Assembly: GCA_016928525.1 (NCBI GenBank) | Contig: JAFGKO010000068.1 | Coordinates: 1-28,503, forward strand | Length of the DNA: 28,503 nucleotides | Direction: 5' to 3' | DNA from: Anaerolineales bacterium | GTDB taxonomy: Bacteria > Chloroflexota > Anaerolineae > Anaerolineales > Villigracilaceae | Shown: piece after piece, positions 7,346 to 15,630 of the stretch | How the letters are laid out: every line of letters begins with the position of its first letter | How positions within the stretch are numbered: the first letter of the stretch is position 1 | Position numbers and translations under genes: made by a program | Notes under the pieces: model-generated | What the model was told of the DNA's origin: nothing | The model's database searches: none | Seen by the model: the letters and a program-made list of their open reading frames with translations, nothing else

Positions 7346-9115
7346 TCATTCCCTGATCTTGATATGCAAATCCTGCAACTGCCCCTCGTCCACGAACGAC
7401 GGCGCTTCGGCCATTACGTCTTTGGCGGCCTGGTTCTTGGGGAAGGCGATCACCTCGCGGATGTTCGGCTCGTCTGCCAGTAACATCACGATGCGGTCGA
7501 TGCCGGGCGCAATGCCGCCGTGCGGAGGCGTGCCGTATTCGAAGGCCTCCAGCATATGACCGAAACGCTCCTGCGCCACATCTGGGTCGAGACCGATCAA
7601 TTTGAAAACCTTCTCCTGCAGCTCACGGTTGTGGATTCGGATAGAGCCACCGCCGACCTCGTAATTATTCAACACTAAGTCATATTGCGTCCCGCGCGCC
7701 TTCCAGGGTTCGTTTTCGATCAGCGGGATGTCTTCCGGCAGCGGCGAGGTAAACAGGTGATGGCTGGGGTCCCAGCGCTCTTCCTCCTCGTTATACATCA
7801 CGAACGGGAAATCAATCACCCAACAGAAGCCCAACACATCTTTATCGCGCAGGCCAAGACGGTCGCTCAGCAGGTAGCGTAGCCGCCCCAGCGATTCGAA
7901 GACCACGGACGGTTTATCGGCTATGAACAGCAGCAGATCGCCCTTCTCCGCCTCCATTCTGGACATCACGGCTTGCAGCCGTTCATTGGACAGGAACTTG
8001 GCGAACGATGACCTCGTTTCCCCTTCACCCGTCAGGGCGATGTATGCCAACCCCTTTGCGCCCAAATCCTGGACAAAAGCTGTCAGTTCGTCGATCTGCT
8101 TACGTGTGTAATCGCCCAGCCCTTTGGCGTTGATGCCCCGCACGTGCCCGCCCGCGGCGACAACATTCTCGAAAACGCCGAAGCCGGAACCAGCCGCTAA
8201 ATCGGTAGCATCTACCAGTTCCAGCCCGAAGCGGATGTCGGGATTATCCTTCCCGTAGCGTTCCATCGCTTCCTTGTAGGTCAGGCGCGGCCATGGTGTT
8301 TGCAATAGTCGCTTGTGCGGGACAACTTCGGCCACCATTTTGGTAAACATTTCTTCCACCAGCGCCATCACGTCTTCGCGTTCCACGAAGGACAGCTCCA
8401 TGTCAAGCTGGGTGAACTCGGGCTGGCGGTCACCTCGTTGGTCTTCGTCACGGAAGCAGCGCGCGATCTGGAAGTAGCGCTCGATCCCGGCGACCATCAA
8501 CATCTGCTTCAGCTGCTGAGGCGACTGGGGCAAGGCGTAGAATTGGCCAGGATGCACGCGCGAAGGGACGAGATAATCGCGCGCGCCCTCGGGCGTGGTC
8601 TTGAACAGGATGGGAGTCTCGATTTCGAGGAAGCCCTTGCCATCGAGATAGTCACGGATGAATTTGATGACTTTGTGACGGAGTTCAAGGTTGTTGCGCA
8701 TCTTCTCGCGGCGTAGGTCGAGGTAGCGGTATTTCAACCGCATGTGCTCTTCCGGTAGCTTGTTTTCATCGGTCAGTACAAAGGGAAGGGGCTTGGCCGA
8801 ATTGAGCGCCCTGACGTCCGTGGCAATCACCTCGATTTCACCGGTTTCCATTTTCGGGTTGACCATGCCTTCCGGCCGCTTTTGAACGATGCCGGTGATT
8901 TGCAGTACCCACTCAGAGCGCACATTGGCGACCAGGTCGAGGGTTTCTTTGGGAAGATCGGGATTAATAACAACTTGAACAAGTCCAAAACGGTCGCGCA
9001 AGTCAAAGAAAACCACCCCGCCGTGATCGCGGCGACGATGCACCCAGCCTGCCAGCATCACAGTCTGGCCGGCGTGGGAGGCCCTCAGTTCACCGCAGGT
9101 ATGCGATTTATACAT
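7346..9115 (-). CDS. aspS: Aspartyl-tRNA synthetase (bacterial type, with GAD domain)
   Basis: This 589-residue class IIb synthetase attaches aspartate to tRNA-Asp. It has an OB-fold anticodon domain (1-105, [20 protein letters not shown]), a catalytic core with [20 protein letters not shown] (from residue 221), the bacterial GAD insertion (about 290-410), and motif 3 [13 protein letters not shown] (from residue 534). A GGAGG site lies before the ATG. His31 and Gly83 correspond to the positions that, in Pseudomonas aeruginosa AspRS, are linked to acceptance of tRNA-Asn. The enzyme may therefore be non-discriminating, although asnS follows it. A promoter and a long structured leader precede the gene (9116-9405). 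Confidence 0.97.
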   Translation of the reverse strand: MYKSHTCGELRASHAGQTVMLAGWVHRRRDHGGVVFFDLRDRFGLVQVVINPDLPKETLDLVANVRSEWVLQITGIVQKRPEGMVNPKMETGEIEVIATDVRALNSAKPLPFVLTDENKLPEEHMRLKYRYLDLRREKMRNNLELRHKVIKFIRDYLDGKGFLEIETPILFKTTPEGARDYLVPSRVHPGQFYALPQSPQQLKQMLMVAGIERYFQIARCFRDEDQRGDRQPEFTQLDMELSFVEREDVMALVEEMFTKMVAEVVPHKRLLQTPWPRLTYKEAMERYGKDNPDIRFGLELVDATDLAAGSGFGVFENVVAAGGHVRGINAKGLGDYTRKQIDELTAFVQDLGAKGLAYIALTGEGETRSSFAKFLSNERLQAVMSRMEAEKGDLLLFIADKPSVVFESLGRLRYLLSDRLGLRDKDVLGFCWVIDFPFVMYNEEEERWDPSHHLFTSPLPEDIPLIENEPWKARGTQYDLVLNNYEVGGGSIRIHNRELQEKVFKLIGLDPDVAQERFGHMLEAFEYGTPPHGGIAPGIDRIVMLLADEPNIREVIAFPKNQAAKDVMAEAPSFVDEGQLQDLHIKIRE

Positions 9116-9131
9116 GCCGCACCTCCATTAG

Positions 9132-9222
9132 TGTCACTCTGAGGGAGCGTAGCGACCGAAGAGTCTCAAATAACTCGGATGTTTTTTGTTACTTAAGACC
9201 CTTCGCTCCGCTCAGGGTGACA
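9132..9222. repeat. Foldback element (GTCACnCTGAG...CTCAGGGTGAC type) in the aspS leader
   Basis: A left arm beginning TGTCACTCTGAGGGAGCG and a right arm ending GCTCCGCTCAGGGTGACA are imperfect inverted copies with about 28 nt between them. The TGACnCTGAGCGGAGCGAAGGGTCT consensus is a widespread dispersed palindrome in environmental bacteria. It lies in the 5' untranslated part of aspS, so it would be transcribed as a long hairpin. Confidence 0.65.
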
Positions 9223-9240
9223 TACGTGCTATACAAAATA

Positions 9241-9360
9241 AATCGCCCTCCGCATCTGCGTTGGGCGATTGGTTTTTGAACCTTCTTTTATTAACCAGCA
9301 AAGCTTCGCCCAACGCGCGGATGGCGATCATTATCGTTATTATTATTGTTGGCGAAGCTA
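9241..9360 (-). promoter_or_regulatory. Candidate transcription attenuator in the aspS leader
   Basis: On the minus strand three segments compete. Segment A (AGCUUCGCCAAC, 9360-9349) can pair over about 12 bp, with one bulge, with the 3' half of segment B (GUUGGGCGAAGCU, 9314-9302). All of segment B can instead pair with segment C (9268-9241), whose end runs into UUUAUUUUG. Segment C can also fold alone through AUCGCCC/GGGCGAU just before the U-rich tract. A:B would act as antiterminator and C or B:C as terminator. No T-box consensus (AGGGTGGnACCGCG) is present. It could instead be a tandem dispersed palindrome or the terminator of the upstream aldo/keto reductase gene. Confidence 0.45.
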
Positions 9361-9384
9361 TAATTATGTTTCATAAGTTGGCGT

Positions 9385-9413
9385 ATTATAGCACAAACTT
9401 GAGGCCTATTTAA
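9385..9413 (-). promoter_or_regulatory. Promoter of aspS-asnS
   Basis: The minus strand has a perfect TATAAT (+ strand 9385-9390) with the extended TGC just before it and TTAAAT 17 bp upstream (9408-9413). Initiation near 9378 would give a leader of about 260 nt to the aspS start. The element overlaps the stop codon of the aldo/keto reductase gene. Confidence 0.65.
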
Positions 9414-10341
9414 GCACAGAATCGCTGGCTTCATCGAGTTTTGCAACTTCTTCCTCGGTCAACTTCCAGCCCAGTGTGCCGGCATTTTCTTCTGCCTGTT
9501 TGGCATTTTTCGCGCCGGGGATGGGCATGGTGCCTTTGCAGATGCACCAGTTCAGCGCCACTTGCGTCTTGGATTTGCCACCATGTTCTTGGCCGATTTC
9601 GGTCATCAGTTTGAGCAATGGCCCGATCTTCGGTAACAATCCTCCATAGCGTTGCCCGCGTATGCCGGGCGGGGGGGTTTCGGCGGAGTATTTTCCTGTC
9701 AGCAAGCCTTTTTCGATGGGACTGTAAGCGATCAGGCGCACTCCCAACTCCTTGCAACGCGCCAGTAAACCGTCATATTCGACATTGCGGTTGAGCAGGC
9801 TGTAAGTCACCTGGTTGGCCGCCAGCGGGACATCTTTTCGCGCCAGTGCGGAATAGGCTCGTACCATCTGCGTCTGGCTGTAATTCGAAACGCCGACGGT
9901 GCGCGTCAAGCCTTCTTTTACGGATTCCGCCATCGCTTCCATAAGGTTTTCAATAGGGAGGATCGAGTAAGGCTGGTGAATCTGGTACAGGTCAACGCTC
10001 CCAACCCCAAGCCGTTCCAGGCTGCTTTGCAAAGCCCGGATCAAAGATTTCTTCTGCAACCGCCAGGGGAAGGGGAAGTATTTCGTGGCTATCAGCACTG
10101 GCTGGTCAGTCTCTTTCAGGAATTGCCCAAGCAAACGCTCCGAGCGCCCGCTGCCGTACACCTCTGCGGTATCTACAAAGCGGATGCCGGCCTCCAGGGA
10201 GACTTTGAACGCCGCGCGGCAATCTTCATCTCCATGCGTTTGTCCGTATTGCCAGATCAGCCGGTCCCCCCATTGCCATGCCCCCAGTCCAAGTTCAACT
10301 GCGTGTAGGAAACGCGTTTCGTTGCTTATCGTATCGTTCAT
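9406..10341 (-). CDS. Aldo/keto reductase
   Basis: This 311-residue protein is a TIM-barrel NADPH-dependent reductase of aldehydes or ketones. The catalytic tetrad is visible: Asp57 and Tyr62 in FVDTAEVYGSG, Lys87 in LIATKYFPFP, and His122 in LYQIHQP. Other family marks are VGVSNYSQTQM, IAYSPIEKGLLTGKY and IPGAKNAKQAEEN near the C-terminus, which binds the cofactor 2'-phosphate. The start has GGAGG 9-10 nt upstream. The substrate cannot be read from the sequence. It stands alone: divergent from rnc, with the aspS promoter overlapping its 3' end. Confidence 0.93.
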   Translation of the reverse strand: MNDTISNETRFLHAVELGLGAWQWGDRLIWQYGQTHGDEDCRAAFKVSLEAGIRFVDTAEVYGSGRSERLLGQFLKETDQPVLIATKYFPFPWRLQKKSLIRALQSSLERLGVGSVDLYQIHQPYSILPIENLMEAMAESVKEGLTRTVGVSNYSQTQMVRAYSALARKDVPLAANQVTYSLLNRNVEYDGLLARCKELGVRLIAYSPIEKGLLTGKYSAETPPPGIRGQRYGGLLPKIGPLLKLMTEIGQEHGGKSKTQVALNWCICKGTMPIPGAKNAKQAEENAGTLGWKLTEEEVAKLDEASDSVLK

Positions 10342-10405
10342 GGGGTGATCCCTCCAGGCCTAAATCGTGCAGATTCTAACAGATAAATAAGCAGAATGTG
10401 GAAGT

Positions 10406-10434
10406 TTGCCATTTTGTCTAATAGGCATTACAAT
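10406..10434 (+). promoter_or_regulatory. Promoter of rnc (and probably smc)
   Basis: TTGCCA (10406-10411) and TACAAT (10429-10434) are spaced by 17 bp, a good sigma-70-type match. Initiation near 10441 leaves a leader of about 125 nt before the rnc start. Confidence 0.65.
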
Positions 10435-10488
10435 CAAGCCGCAAATTTAAAATCCGGAACTGATGGAACGCGAGTGCCCCACCTCGTT

Positions 10489-10565
10489 CCTCTCTCCATT
10501 TCTTCGAAACGGAGAGAGGTGCAGGGGAGAGGTCCTAGCGCTCCCTGAGTTCCAGGGAGGATCCC
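10489..10565 (+). promoter_or_regulatory. Hairpin-rich rnc leader with sequestered Shine-Dalgarno
   Basis: The first hairpin pairs CCTCTCTCC (10489-10497) with GGAGAGAGG (10511-10519) and continues inward with TTTC/GAAA around a 3-nt loop. The second pairs CTCCCTG (10541-10547) with CAGGGAG (10553-10559). Its 3' arm contains the GGGAGG ribosome site for the TTG start at 10566, so folding would block initiation. By analogy with E. coli, where RNase III cleaves a leader stem of its own mRNA, this could be autoregulatory. The first hairpin also resembles a dispersed repeat. Confidence 0.5.
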
Positions 10566-11285
10566 TTGTCGACACAATTGGATTCATATGCGGAAACCGA
10601 ATCCGCTGCCGACCTGGCTGAACGGCTGGGTCTGCGCTTTACCAACTTACACCTGCTGGTGCGCGCGTTGACGCATCGTTCCTACGTGAACGAAAATTCG
10701 AACGCAATCGAAGATAATGAACGGCTCGAGTTCTTAGGTGATGCTGTGCTGGATTTTGTCGTTGGCGCGTGGGTTTACAATCACTTCCCTGAGATGCAGG
10801 AAGGCGACCTGACGCGCATGCGTTCCGCTCTTGTTCGCACCGACACTCTGGCCGAATTTGCTCGTCGATTGGACCTTGGGCCTGCACTCCGTTTGGGACG
10901 CGGTGAACTGGCCTCGGGCGGTCGCCTGCGTGATAACCTGCTGTGTGCTACCTTCGAAGCTGTGATTGGTGCTATGTACCTGGACACGGGTATCCCGGCT
11001 GTAGAAACGTTCGTCGAGCCTTTGCTTGCCGATGTCAGCAGTAAGGTCATCAGCCAGGAAGAAATATACGATCCCAAGAGCACTTTGCAGGAATGGACGC
11101 AATCGAATAAACTGGGTACGCCACGCTATGTAACGGTCGCCTCGAGCGGACCCGATCACGCCAGGATCTTCGTTGTAGAAGTTCAGGTCAACGGCAAAGT
11201 GTATGGCCGCGGGGAAGGCACCAGTAAGCAGGCCGCGGCGCAGATGGCCGCACAGACTGCTCTGGAGTCGCTGGATATTGCTTGA
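10566..11285 (+). CDS. rnc: Ribonuclease III (TTG start)
   Basis: This 239-residue protein has an N-terminal RNase III endonuclease domain and a C-terminal double-stranded RNA-binding domain (about 167-237, DPKSTLQEWTQ and GRGEGTSKQAAAQMAAQTAL). It processes rRNA precursors and structured mRNAs. The signature NERLEFLGDAVLDF carries Glu52, Glu55 and Asp59. The later motif reads LLCATFEAVIGAMYLD: Glu131 is kept, but Ala128 stands where most enzymes have the metal-binding Asp (Asp114 in E. coli). The start is TTG, because GGGAGG lies 5 nt upstream and no ATG precedes the domain. smc follows after 55 nt, a common neighbour of rnc. Confidence 0.95.
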   Translation: MSTQLDSYAETESAADLAERLGLRFTNLHLLVRALTHRSYVNENSNAIEDNERLEFLGDAVLDFVVGAWVYNHFPEMQEGDLTRMRSALVRTDTLAEFARRLDLGPALRLGRGELASGGRLRDNLLCATFEAVIGAMYLDTGIPAVETFVEPLLADVSSKVISQEEIYDPKSTLQEWTQSNKLGTPRYVTVASSGPDHARIFVVEVQVNGKVYGRGEGTSKQAAAQMAAQTALESLDIA

Positions 11286-11304
11286 GCATCTGCCATGAAT
11301 CAAC

Positions 11305-11335
11305 AATCGCAAATAGTAAATCGCAAATCGTAAAT
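11305..11335. repeat. Two tandem 14-bp units just upstream of smc
   Basis: Units AATCGCAAATAGTA (11305-11318) and AATCGCAAATCGTA (11319-11332) differ at one base. They fill the place where a ribosome site would be expected for smc and leave no Shine-Dalgarno sequence before its ATG. AT-rich 'aatcgcaaatcgtaaat' strings occur as dispersed repeats in some genomes. Confidence 0.6.
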
Positions 11336-11340
11336 TCTCC

Positions 11341-14300
11341 ATGCCTCTTCGTCTTAAATCTCTCGAATTACACGGATATAAAACCTTCGCCTCGCGTACC
11401 CTCTTCGAGTTTGCTGATGGGATTACCGCCATTGTTGGTCCGAACGGCTCCGGCAAATCGAACATCGCCGATGCGCTGCGTTGGGTTTTAGGGGAGCAAT
11501 CCTACGGTTTGTTGCGCGCCAAACGGACCGAAGATATGATCTTTGCTGGTTCCGAGGGCCGCACGCGCGCTGGCATGGCTTCGGCCTCCATCCTGTTCGA
11601 CAACAACGATAACTGGCTGCCTGTAGACTTCAGCGAAGTGTCCATGGGACGCCGCGCTTACCGCGATGGCCGCAACGACTATGTGCTGAACAACCAGCAC
11701 GTCCGCTTGCGCGACATCAACGAACTGCTGGCGCAGTCCGGCTTGAGCGAACGGACTTATACCATCCTCGGCCAGGGGTTGGTGGATGCCTCACTCGCCT
11801 TGAAGGCCGACGAGCGCCGCAAGCTGTTCGAAGAAGCCGCCGGAGTGGGGTTGTACCGCTCCCGTCGCGAGGAGACCTTGCGCCGTCTGGAGACCACCCA
11901 GCGCAACCTGGAGCGCGTGCTCGACATCATGGCCGAGTTGGAACCGCGCCTGCGCACATTGGATCGACAATCCCGCCGGGCCAGGGAATACAGCCGCATG
12001 CAGGAAGATTTGCACGTGTTGCTGCGCGATTGGTATGGCTATCACTGGCACAAAACGCAGAAAGAACTGGCTGAAAGCCGCGAGATCCTGCGCCAGCAGG
12101 AGGTCCGCCAGCGCGAGGCGCGCGAGGGTTACCAGAGCATCCAGGCGGATTATTCGACTTTCCGTGAACGCTTGCAGGGACTGCGCGCGCAATTGAATAC
12201 CTGGCATCGCGAATCGTCCGAGTTGCACAGCCAGCGCGAGGCTGTCAGCCGGGAACTGGCCGTGCTTGATGAACGCCAGCGCTCGTTGACTGCCTCGCGC
12301 CAGACGTTGAGCGCCGACCACGACCGCGCGGTGGATGAAGGTACCCTGGCCCGTGAGCGCCTGAGCGAAACCGAAAGCGAAGTCGCGCGCGTGGAGGCAG
12401 AGTTCGAAGAGGCCAATGGGCGATTGAAGTCTGCGCAGGAGGCGCTGGGGATGCGCCAAGCAGAGCGTACTGGGGTCGAGGAGAAATTGCGAGCAGCGCA
12501 GGCGCTGATCACATCTCTGCATTCGCGTCGGGCCGAGACGCAAGCACGCCTGGATGAACTGGGTCTACGTCGCGCGGCGCAAGCTGAGCGTATGGAAGCC
12601 GCTAAAAGCGCCATCCAGGAGGCGGATAATGAAGTCGTGCGCGCGGAGGGTGAGCACCATTCGGCAGAGTTGGCGCTTAAAAAGGCGGAAAAAGCCTTGC
12701 ATGAGGCCGAAGCGGACCTGGAGAAACGGGTGGGCGAAGTCGCCCGTTTAGAAGAAGAAAAACGCCGCAAGAACGAAGAACTGGCGGCGCTCAAGGCGGA
12801 CCAATCGCGCCTAGTTGCCCAGTTCGAAGTGCTGGAGCAGGCCGAGCAATCGTTGCAGGGCTATGCCGAAGGGGCGCGTTTCTTGATGGAGGCTGCCCGC
12901 CAATCCGGGCTAGGTGGCGCGCGCGGCGCTTTGAGCGCTGCGTTGGATGTGCCGGCCGAACTCGAAACCGCCATTGCTGCCGCGCTGGGCGAACACCTGG
13001 ACGCAGTGCTGCTCGAGGGCGAAAAACTCGAAGATGCCCTGACCCTGCTCGAGTCCGACCAGGCCGGCCGCGCCGCCCTGCTGCCGTTGGACGGGCTGGC
13101 AAAGGTCGCGCCGCTCAAAGCGTCCGCGGACGGTGACTGCCTGGGTGTGGCCGCCGGGCTGATCGATGCGCCTGCCGAATTTAGAGTTGCCATCGATTTG
13201 CTGCTGGGCCAGGTGCTGGTCGTGCGCGACCGCGCCGCCGCCCGTCGCCTGATTGCCGGGCAGCCGGGACACGTGCGGGCGGTGACGTTGCGCGGCGAAG
13301 TCTTCCGCGCGGACGGGCTGGTACTGGCTGGCAAATCGTCAAGTTTGTCGACCTTGAGCAGACCGCGCCAGCGCCGCGAGTTGGGGGAATCATTGACCTC
13401 GCTGGGCGGGCGGCTGGAGTCACTTGAAGCCGCGCTTCAAAACCTGAACTCGAACCTGCTGGCCGCTGGTGAAGCCTCGTCCGCCGCCGAAGCGACTCTG
13501 CGCGAGGTGCGCGCGAACTTTGCAAGCGCGCAATCCAAAGAGCGGGAAGCAGCCGTCGAACTGGATTCGGCAAAGCGCCAGCTCGAGTGGCAGAAGAAAC
13601 AGCTCGAAGCGTTGCAGGTTGAAGCCTCGCGTGCCGAGGCGGAGTGGACTGAGTTGAACGAATCGCAAGGGCAGATCGAGTCCGAATCCGCTGGGGCGCA
13701 GGAAGAGGTCCGCATCCTGAACGGGCAAATATCAGGTATGTCGTTGGATGAAGCCCAGGAACAGGTGTCGTACTGGACGACGCGTGCCGCGGTGGCCGGG
13801 CAGTCCCTAGAGGATGTCAGAGCGCGCCGGGACGAGCGGGAGGCCGCGTTGACGCGCCTGGAAGGACAGCAGAAAGATTACGCCGATCGCTTGGAAGAGA
13901 TCGAGGCGGGCCTGGCGCAGTTGGAGCGCGACCGGGAGAGCCTGCACGAACGCGAGGGCGCGTTGAACGAGCAGATCGCCGCCATGCGCGCCAAGATCGA
14001 CCCGGCTGAAGGGGATCTGGCGACCACCGAGCGACTGGAACGCGAGTTGCAGGAAAAGGAGGACAATGCCCAGCGCGGGATGACTTCAGCAGACCGTCTG
14101 TACAACCAGGTACAGGTGGACGTCATCCGCAGGCAGGAAGCGCTCGATTCTCTCAGAAACCGCATCCAGGACGATTTCGGGCTGGTGATGTTCGAGTATG
14201 AGAATGATGTCTCTGGCCCGATGCCGCTGCCGCTGGATGGCATGGTGGAACAGTTGCCGGTGGTGAATGAAATTTCCCCCGAACTGGAAGAGCAGATGAA

Positions 14301-14949
14301 GCGCCAGCGCGCGCAACTGCGCCGCATGGGACCCATCAATCCCGAAGCGCAAAAGGAATTCGAATCGGAGAGCGAGCGCTACGAGTTCATGAAGACGCAG
14401 GTGGAAGACCTGCGCAAGGCCGAAGCCGACCTGCGCCAGGTGATCGCTGAGTTGGACGAACTGACCAAGCAGGAATTCTCCAAGACGTTCGAAGCGGTGG
14501 ACAAGGAATTCCGCCAGATCTTTGTGCGACTGTTCGGCGGTGGTTCGGCACGTCTTGGGTTGACCGACCCCGAAAACCTGGTGGATACCGGCATCGAGAT
14601 CGAAGCACGCCTGCCCGGTCGCCGCGAACAGGGATTGGCCTTGCTATCAGGCGGGGAAAGAAGCCTGACGGCCATCGCGCTGGTCTTTGCGTTGTTGCGC
14701 GTCTCGCCCACGCCAGTGTGCGTGATGGACGAGGTGGACGCGATGCTGGATGAAGCCAACGTGGCCCGTTTCCGTGACCTGTTGGAGGAACTCAGCCAGG
14801 ATACGCAGTTCATCATCATCACCCACAACCGCAACACGGTCCAGGCGGCGGATGTGATCTACGGCGTGACGATGGGCCGCGACTCGGCCAGCCAGGTTAT
14901 CAGCCTGAAGCTGGATGAGGTCACGGATGAGTTTATTGGGCGGACGTAG
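11341..14949 (+). CDS. smc: Chromosome segregation protein SMC
   Basis: This 1202-residue condensin ATPase has the complete SMC layout. The N-terminal ATPase lobe has Walker A GPNGSGKS (33-40). It is followed by an arm coiled coil, a globular hinge (about 519-665, rich in Gly/Ala/Leu), a second coiled coil, and a C-terminal lobe with the ABC signature LLSGGERSL (1101-1109) and Walker B CVMDEVDAML (Asp1130, Glu1131). It compacts and separates chromosomes as a homodimer, normally with ScpA and ScpB, which are not in this window. It follows rnc by 55 nt without an obvious ribosome site. The last 23 codons before GRT are duplicated, in diverged form, 760 bp downstream behind the toxin gene. Confidence 0.98.
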   Translation: MPLRLKSLELHGYKTFASRTLFEFADGITAIVGPNGSGKSNIADALRWVLGEQSYGLLRAKRTEDMIFAGSEGRTRAGMASASILFDNNDNWLPVDFSEVSMGRRAYRDGRNDYVLNNQHVRLRDINELLAQSGLSERTYTILGQGLVDASLALKADERRKLFEEAAGVGLYRSRREETLRRLETTQRNLERVLDIMAELEPRLRTLDRQSRRAREYSRMQEDLHVLLRDWYGYHWHKTQKELAESREILRQQEVRQREAREGYQSIQADYSTFRERLQGLRAQLNTWHRESSELHSQREAVSRELAVLDERQRSLTASRQTLSADHDRAVDEGTLARERLSETESEVARVEAEFEEANGRLKSAQEALGMRQAERTGVEEKLRAAQALITSLHSRRAETQARLDELGLRRAAQAERMEAAKSAIQEADNEVVRAEGEHHSAELALKKAEKALHEAEADLEKRVGEVARLEEEKRRKNEELAALKADQSRLVAQFEVLEQAEQSLQGYAEGARFLMEAARQSGLGGARGALSAALDVPAELETAIAAALGEHLDAVLLEGEKLEDALTLLESDQAGRAALLPLDGLAKVAPLKASADGDCLGVAAGLIDAPAEFRVAIDLLLGQVLVVRDRAAARRLIAGQPGHVRAVTLRGEVFRADGLVLAGKSSSLSTLSRPRQRRELGESLTSLGGRLESLEAALQNLNSNLLAAGEASSAAEATLREVRANFASAQSKEREAAVELDSAKRQLEWQKKQLEALQVEASRAEAEWTELNESQGQIESESAGAQEEVRILNGQISGMSLDEAQEQVSYWTTRAAVAGQSLEDVRARRDEREAALTRLEGQQKDYADRLEEIEAGLAQLERDRESLHEREGALNEQIAAMRAKIDPAEGDLATTERLERELQEKEDNAQRGMTSADRLYNQVQVDVIRRQEALDSLRNRIQDDFGLVMFEYENDVSGPMPLPLDGMVEQLPVVNEISPELEEQMKRQRAQLRRMGPINPEAQKEFESESERYEFMKTQVEDLRKAEADLRQVIAELDELTKQEFSKTFEAVDKEFRQIFVRLFGGGSARLGLTDPENLVDTGIEIEARLPGRREQGLALLSGGERSLTAIALVFALLRVSPTPVCVMDEVDAMLDEANVARFRDLLEELSQDTQFIIITHNRNTVQAADVIYGVTMGRDSASQVISLKLDEVTDEFIGRT

Positions 14950-14958
14950 GTAACAGAG

Positions 14959-14967
14959 TGGTATAAT
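14959..14967 (+). promoter_or_regulatory. Extended -10 promoter of the toxin-antitoxin operon
   Basis: TGGTATAAT is an extended -10 with a perfect TATAAT (14962-14967), lying 12 bp after the smc stop codon. No clear -35 is present. Initiation would be near 14974, immediately before the ATG at 14976, so the transcript may be leaderless or use the ATG at 15003. Confidence 0.55.
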
Positions 14968-14975
14968 AGCAATAA

Positions 14976-15248
14976 ATGGCTTATTTTAAGAAAGTAGCAA
15001 AAATGGAATTTAAGACACAAATTACAAAAGGTGGCAGGCTTGTTGTGCCAGCCAAGTTACGCAAGGCTCTACAAATCGAAGCCGGTGATGAGGTTGTGTT
15101 ACGGCTTGAGAATGGTTCTCTTCGGCTGATTCCGTTGCATCAAGCGGTCAGACTGGCTCAGGAGACGATCCACAAGTATGCCCCCAAAGGTGTTTCCCTT
15201 GTGGACGAGTTGATCCAGGCCAGGCGTGCAGAGGCAAGGGATGAGTAA
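14976..15248 (+). CDS. AbrB/MazE-type antitoxin
   Basis: This protein of 90 residues (81 if the ATG at 15003 is used) has a SpoVT-AbrB swapped-hairpin DNA-binding domain: FKTQITKGGRLVVPAKLRKA followed by LQIEAGDEVVLRLENGSLRLIP. The C-terminal helix-rich tail (KGVSLVDELIQARRAEARDE) is typical of the toxin-binding part. It should neutralise the PIN toxin next door and autorepress the operon. Its stop overlaps the toxin start by 8 nt. No strong ribosome site precedes either candidate start, and the -10 element directly upstream favours leaderless initiation at 14976. Confidence 0.88.
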   Translation: MAYFKKVAKMEFKTQITKGGRLVVPAKLRKALQIEAGDEVVLRLENGSLRLIPLHQAVRLAQETIHKYAPKGVSLVDELIQARRAEARDE

Positions 15249-15624
15249 TGTCGTCCTGGATGCTTCGGCTCTGCTGACGCTTTTGAATGATGAGACAGGC
15301 GCAGATAAAGTCAGAGAGCTATTGCCGGATGCGTCGATTTCAGCGGTTAATCTGGCGGAAGTGGTCACGCGTCTGTCTCTGATTGGGATGCCCGGGGAAC
15401 AGATCCGCGAAGTTTTAACCCTGCTTGGGTTGGACATAATGCCCTTTGATGAAGAACAAGCTTTCCTGACAGGTTTATTTGCAGCGCAAACACATTCTCT
15501 TGGTTTATCTCTGGGCGACCGCGCCTGCCTGGCCCTGGCGAGCGTAACTGGCGCTACTGCGGTCACTGCCGACCGTGCTTGGAAGGAATTAGACCTTGGC
15601 GTGAAAATCCAATTGGTGCGGTAA
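15241..15624 (+). CDS. PIN-domain toxin, VapC-like
   Basis: This 127-residue PIN ribonuclease has the expected acidic residues: Asp7 in VVLDASALL, Glu40 in AVNLAEVV, Asp93 in SLGDRACLALA and Asp111 in AVTADRAW. VapC toxins cleave tRNA or rRNA using Mg2+. The ATG at 15241 was chosen over the GTG at 15226 because it directly follows GGCAAGGG and gives the canonical N-terminus. It overlaps the antitoxin gene by 8 nt, a typical coupled pair. Directly downstream (6 nt) begins a relic of the smc 3' end, which points to acquisition of the cassette at this site. Confidence 0.92.
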   Translation: MSNVVLDASALLTLLNDETGADKVRELLPDASISAVNLAEVVTRLSLIGMPGEQIREVLTLLGLDIMPFDEEQAFLTGLFAAQTHSLGLSLGDRACLALASVTGATAVTADRAWKELDLGVKIQLVR

Positions 15625-15630
15625 GGGGAA

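Noticed and set aside
9116..9405. T-box riboswitch for aspS
   Set aside because: The AGGGTGGnACCGCG core and the usual stem I specifier arrangement are absent.
12150..12794. Long antisense ORFs inside smc
   Set aside because: They are Arg/Ser/Ala-rich shadows of a coiled-coil gene with biased codons and have no domain-like pattern.
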